50,881 nucleotides of DNA from Candidatus Bathyarchaeota archaeon (GTDB lineage: Archaea; Thermoproteota; Bathyarchaeia; Bathyarchaeales; Bathycorpusculaceae): positions 1 to 50,881 of the forward strand of contig JALHSQ010000107.1 of assembly GCA_022865885.1 (NCBI GenBank), read 5' to 3'. Positions 47,874-50,881 of the stretch are shown here, in pieces. The notes under the pieces are model-generated. The model searched no databases. It was not told the DNA's origin and saw only the letters and a program-made list of their open reading frames with translations. The translations under genes and the position numbers were made by a program. Positions within the stretch are counted from its first letter, which is position 1. Each line of letters begins with the position of its first letter.

Positions 47874-49175
47874 ATGTGGAGGAAATGCAAGCAGTCCGTT
47901 GGAAGTCGGAAGCTGACTGCAATATCGCTAATGTTGGTGTCCATTATTCTGGTTGGCTATGTGACGCTAGTTTACTATCCAGCAAGTATTCGAAGTTCAG
48001 CATATGCTACATCTGACGAAAAAGCCTACTCTGTCGATCCGACGTTAGTCTCTGCAAACACGCAGTTTGCCCTCAGTCTTTTCAGAGAGCTTCTTGCGGA
48101 GGATATGAATACGGACATTTTTATTTCTCCTTTGAGCATCTCGATGGCTTTGGCAATGACCTACAATGGTGCAGAAGGAACAACGAAAGATGCGATGGCG
48201 AAGACCCTCAATTTTGGAAACATGACTCTAGAAGAGATAAACCGAGAATACTCAAAATTGATAGAAAGCCTGGAGAACGTTGATCAAGCAGTAAAGCTAC
48301 TCATTGGAAACTCTGTCTGGATGAAGAAGGAGTTCGAACCTATTGTTAAGCCAAGTTTCCTACAAAGAGTAGGAACTTCTTATGGCAGTGAAGTATTCAC
48401 ACGAGATTTTGGGAACCCCCAGACTGTTGACGAGATCAATGGTTGGGCAGATAGGAATACGGAGGGCAAAATAAAACAGATAGTCCAGCAGCTAGGTTCT
48501 GAGCTGGTAATGCTTCTGATTAATGCGATCTATTTCAAGGGAGAATGGGTGATAAGATTCGATAAGGCCTTGACTCAGCCGCAAGATTTCTTCTTGCCTG
48601 GAGGAAACACTGTGAAGGTTGACATGATGTCGACTTCAGGTAACTTCAGCTATTACTCAGGGAGGGACTGCCAAGTGGCAAGACTGCCCTACGGAAGAGA
48701 CAAAGTCGCAATGTACGTCTTCCTGCCGAATCAAGATGTCTCTCTTGACTCATTTATTGCCAGCCTGAACCAGACTGCTCACGACGAGTATGTCAGCAGA
48801 CTTCAGCCTGTGGTTGACCTAATTGTCAAACTGCCGAAATTCGGGGTGGAATATGGTGTGAAACGACTCAATGGCGTTCTGAAGAACCTGGGGATGGAAA
48901 CAGCCTTCAATCCCAACGAAGCCAACTTCAGTGGCATCGCTCCAACAGACCAGGGAAACCTCTATATATCGTATGTAGACCACAAAGCCATTGTTGAAGT
49001 CAATGAAGAAGGAACCGAAGCAGCCGCAGTTACAGTTGTAGGCATAGCGCGCGAATCGGCTGGTCGCACTCCACCTAGTTTTGTGGTCAATAGGCCGTTC
49101 TTCTTTGAAATCAGGGATGACCGCTCAGGCTCAATCCTATTCATGGGAAAAATCCTCAACCCCGTTGGAACATAA
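47874..49175 (+). CDS. Serpin-family protease inhibitor with N-terminal membrane anchor
   Basis: 433 aa from the ATG at 47874 (GTG 47853 upstream is less suited to the promoter spacing). A basic N-terminus plus a hydrophobic segment (Ala-Ile-Ser-Leu-Met-Leu-Val-Ser-Ile-Ile-Leu-Val) is a signal anchor, so the inhibitor faces outside. Serpin landmarks: Asn-Thr-Gln-Phe-Ala-Leu-Ser-Leu-Phe, Phe-Ile-Ser-Pro-Leu-Ser-Ile-Ser-Met-Ala-Leu, Leu-Leu-Ile-Asn-Ala-Ile-Tyr-Phe-Lys-Gly and Pro-Phe-Phe-Phe-Glu-Ile at the end. The reactive loop near residues 379-402 has hinge Glu-Glu-Gly-Thr-Glu-Ala-Ala-Ala-Val-Thr, typical of inhibitory serpins; by counting, P1-P1' is Glu-Ser with Arg at P2. Serpins are sparse in archaea. 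Confidence 0.93.
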   Translation: MWRKCKQSVGSRKLTAISLMLVSIILVGYVTLVYYPASIRSSAYATSDEKAYSVDPTLVSANTQFALSLFRELLAEDMNTDIFISPLSISMALAMTYNGAEGTTKDAMAKTLNFGNMTLEEINREYSKLIESLENVDQAVKLLIGNSVWMKKEFEPIVKPSFLQRVGTSYGSEVFTRDFGNPQTVDEINGWADRNTEGKIKQIVQQLGSELVMLLINAIYFKGEWVIRFDKALTQPQDFFLPGGNTVKVDMMSTSGNFSYYSGRDCQVARLPYGRDKVAMYVFLPNQDVSLDSFIASLNQTAHDEYVSRLQPVVDLIVKLPKFGVEYGVKRLNGVLKNLGMETAFNPNEANFSGIAPTDQGNLYISYVDHKAIVEVNEEGTEAAAVTVVGIARESAGRTPPSFVVNRPFFFEIRDDRSGSILFMGKILNPVGT

Positions 49176-49182
49176 ATCCTAG

Positions 49183-49194
49183 TAGCGCGCGCTA
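49183..49194. repeat. Perfect GC palindrome after the serpin gene
   Basis: TAGCGCGCGCTA, a 12-bp perfect palindrome beginning 8 nt after the serpin stop. Identical to the element at 949-960. Confidence 0.8.
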
Positions 49195-49287
49195 GCTTTG
49201 CGGTGTAAGAAAGAAAAAATACATTGGAACAAATGGTAGTCGGGTCTTCCGAACGATGCTCCCTGATATGAGTCTTCTTATGTGGTC

Positions 49288-50013
49288 ATGAGGCACATTG
49301 TACTCAAAACGTGGCGGACTTCAACTTTGAAGGAAAATGCATCCAGATCAAGAAGGGAAAGCTCGCTTCACTCTTCGATAAAGAAGTGGTACTCTCTTGA
49401 AGGGGACAGATTAGAAGCTAACGTGAACGATTTCATTGTGGACATCGTGCGAGGAGACCTGTTGATCGAAATACAGACCGCCAACTTTTCAGCTATAAAA
49501 CCGAAGCTCAGATGTCTGCTCAGAGATCACAAGGTTCGTCTGGTCCACCCCATACCCAAGACAAAATGGATAGTTCACAAATCGATGCCCAATGGAGAAA
49601 TCATTGGAAAAAGAAGATCCCCAAAGAGAGGCAGCATATATGATCTTTTCGGCGAATTGATTAGGATACCTGACCTCTTCTCCACAAACAATCTCAGCAT
49701 CGAGGTTCTAATGATTGACCTGGAGGAAATATGGCGCAATGATGGAAGAGGAAGCTGGAGAAGGAAAGGTGCAAGCATAGAAGACAGAAAGCTCATCGGC
49801 GTTTCTGAAAGAGTGATATTTGAGAACAAAACGGATTTCCTCAGAGTCATGCCAGAAGATCTACCGAATCCCTTCTCGAACAGAGATCTCGCCGAAAACC
49901 TCAGAATACCCATCAGTCAATCTCGAAAAATGAGCTATTCACTCAGGAAGATCGGAACGATAAAGCATGTCGGCAAGAACAGAAATCAAATGCTTTTCCG
50001 AATTCTCCGATAG
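49288..50013 (+). CDS. Nuclease-like protein of a DUF8091-type family, tentative
   Basis: 241 aa if begun at ATG 49288; the first ~28 residues are Arg/Ser-rich and may not be native, and a TTG near 49328 (Leu-Lys-Glu-Asn) is an alternative. Coding character is clear from Leu-His-Ser-Ser-Ile-Lys-Lys-Trp-Tyr. Val-Asn-Asp-Phe-Ile-Val-Asp-Ile ... Asp-Leu-Leu-Ile-Glu-Ile-Gln-Thr-Ala-Asn-Phe has the strand-Glu-x-Gln/Lys look of a PD-(D/E)XK-like core, with Gln at the Lys position. Then Lys-Arg-Arg-Ser-Pro-Lys-Arg-Gly, Asp-Gly-Arg-Gly-Ser-Trp-Arg-Arg-Lys-Gly, and a C-terminal winged helix (Ser-Gln-Ser-Arg-Lys-Met-Ser-Tyr-Ser-Leu-Arg-Lys-Ile-Gly). I recall a family labelled DUF8091; name uncertain. 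Confidence 0.6.
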   Translation: MRHIVLKTWRTSTLKENASRSRRESSLHSSIKKWYSLEGDRLEANVNDFIVDIVRGDLLIEIQTANFSAIKPKLRCLLRDHKVRLVHPIPKTKWIVHKSMPNGEIIGKRRSPKRGSIYDLFGELIRIPDLFSTNNLSIEVLMIDLEEIWRNDGRGSWRRKGASIEDRKLIGVSERVIFENKTDFLRVMPEDLPNPFSNRDLAENLRIPISQSRKMSYSLRKIGTIKHVGKNRNQMLFRILR

Positions 50014-50024
50014 TTCACGCTTGT

Positions 50025-50034
50025 AGCGCGCGCT
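50025..50034. repeat. GC palindrome after the nuclease-like gene
   Basis: AGCGCGCGCT starts 12 nt after the stop codon at 50013, again on the 3' side of an accessory gene. Confidence 0.75.
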
Positions 50035-50128
50035 GCGGGTCTAAAAGAAGATCGCGGGTACATGTCTATCTTGAAGTTGCGACATCTTTAACTATATTTG
50101 ACGATACATCCCTTACTGGTGAAAAAGC

Positions 50129-50611
50129 ATGGAAGCAGTTAAACTGTTAGGGTACAGTCAATATTTGCGGCATAGATACTTGGAGGCTCTGGGCAAGCTT
50201 CCTTGGGAGGAGGTCTTAAAGGACAGATGTGCTAGTTTTAACTCTCTCAGAAATATTTACTTACATTGCGTCACTGTCTTAGATTTCTATGTAAATCACC
50301 TCATACAAGGCGATACCGCCTATCCAATGATAAACTATGATGCCTATGACAATGTTGAGAAAATCAATGCCTATTTAGAACAGGTGGAATCCAAGGCCAA
50401 CGCATATTTGAGCAAAGTCACCCCACAAGAACTTGCAAGGAAGATCGAGAGAAAGCAGAGAGACGGGACGACCATCACGGTAACCGTGGAGAATATCTTG
50501 ATCGATTTCTTCCAAGAAGAGACGCATCACAGAGGAGAGCTCATAGCCCTATTCTGGCAGATGGATGTTAGTCCTCCCCACATGGGATGGACTCAGTACC
50601 TGAACAAGTAA
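50129..50611 (+). CDS. DinB-like four-helix metal-binding protein
   Basis: 160 aa. DinB/YfiT-type four-helix bundles hold a metal with three His: here His in Tyr-Leu-His-Cys-Val-Thr (helix 2, near residue 50) and the pair in Glu-Glu-Thr-His-His-Arg-Gly-Glu-Leu (helix 4, near 131-134). Tyr-Leu-Arg-His-Arg-Tyr-Leu-Glu-Ala-Leu starts helix 1. Family members act as thiol-S-transferases or unknown metal enzymes. TTTAACTATATTTGACG at about 50085-50101 is a likely promoter, about 30-40 nt upstream of the ATG. Function here unknown. Confidence 0.8.
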   Translation: MEAVKLLGYSQYLRHRYLEALGKLPWEEVLKDRCASFNSLRNIYLHCVTVLDFYVNHLIQGDTAYPMINYDAYDNVEKINAYLEQVESKANAYLSKVTPQELARKIERKQRDGTTITVTVENILIDFFQEETHHRGELIALFWQMDVSPPHMGWTQYLNK

Positions 50612-50645
50612 TCTCTAGTCAACTGAGAAAAGTGAGTGCACGTTA

Positions 50646-50881
50646 TTGATCAAGAGAGTCAGTATCGTTCTCGCCAAATACTGTCCACACTGTGTGCCCT
50701 CCTCGCTGCGCAACGCCAGTAGGATGGCTGAAGACCTCAGAGTTCCGCTCCGAGTTCTTGACATAGAGATCCCTGAGCAACTGGAGGAAGCTGACAGGCT
50801 TGTCGAAGAGCACGGCGATTGGTCAGAAGACTATCTTATCCCTCAAGTCTTCGTTGAATATGCAGACGGGAGAGTTGATCA
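50646..50881 (+). CDS. Thioredoxin/glutaredoxin-like protein (partial)
   Basis: Open to the window edge; 78 codons seen from a TTG at 50646, although the start is weakly supported (a purine-rich GAGAAAAGTGAG lies upstream). The redox motif Lys-Tyr-Cys-Pro-His-Cys-Val-Pro follows a hydrophobic strand near the N-terminus, and Leu-Ile-Pro-Gln-Val-Phe-Val-Glu-Tyr contains the cis-Pro-like turn typical of thioredoxin folds. CPHC resembles a DsbA/glutaredoxin-type site. Follows the DinB-like gene by 34 nt and may share its transcript. C-terminus missing. Confidence 0.7.
   Translation, partial: MIKRVSIVLAKYCPHCVPSSLRNASRMAEDLRVPLRVLDIEIPEQLEEADRLVEEHGDWSEDYLIPQVFVEYADGRVD

Noticed and set aside
1-50881. 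CRISPR array
   Set aside because: No regularly spaced identical repeats of 23-40 nt were seen; GC palindromes are irregularly spaced and lack spacers.

Overview
The window is archaeal and most likely from a member of Candidatus Bathyarchaeia; the class is my inference from gene content. Archaeal-type LeuRS and AlaRS, EF-2, release factor aRF1, TiaS, RtcB with archease, a Tsr3 homologue, a PUA/NIP7 protein and two intron-containing tRNA genes fix the domain. TATA-like boxes often lie 25-30 nt before the start codon, which suggests leaderless mRNAs. A tetrahydromethanopterin C1 pair (NAD(P)-type mtdB plus ftr) points to the methyl branch of an archaeal Wood-Ljungdahl pathway.

Layout. 1-11,070 is an accessory region: a truncated ABC substrate-binding protein, a Cys-containing exported peptide, a PD-(D/E)XK-like nuclease, a STAND NTPase with an HEPN-like N-terminus, TPRs and a cold-shock-like C-terminus, two membrane proteins on opposite strands, a dockerin-bearing surface protein, and a tyrosine recombinase abutting a tRNA-Arg(UCU) gene. 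11,200-24,300 is informational core: leuS, alaS, tiaS, nnr, tsr3, a PUA protein and an m5C methyltransferase. 24,300-38,600 holds a P-type ATPase, EF-2, a two-gene LysO-type exporter, tRNA-Gly(UCC), a zinc-finger protein, rtcB, archease and two predicted peptidases. 38,700-47,000 holds an ECF-S-like protein, mtdB-ftr, aRF1, an aminotransferase, an MFS transporter, MntP and a small Zn-ribbon protein. 47,000-50,100 is accessory again (small wHTH-like protein, serpin, second nuclease-like protein), followed by DinB-like and thioredoxin-like genes.

Functional links. RtcB and archease, 1.6 kb apart, form the RNA ligase system that would join exons of the interrupted tRNAs seen here. MtdB and Ftr catalyse nearby steps of the H4MPT C1 pathway. 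The STAND NTPase, the two nuclease-like proteins and the integrase look like defence or mobile-element cargo.

Most unusual signal. A GC palindrome, AGCGCGCGCT or a close variant, occurs at least 14 times in the two accessory blocks. By eye I found no GCGCGC hexamer between about 11,100 and 47,200. Seven accessory genes have a copy within roughly 2-60 nt after the stop codon, which is a cassette-like arrangement. Also notable: a tRNA-Arg gene with two introns that are complementary to each other; two tandem hairpins between integrase promoter and start; and up to five places where removing one nucleotide would join a gene to a better N-terminus, which may be assembly errors or real +1 frameshifts.
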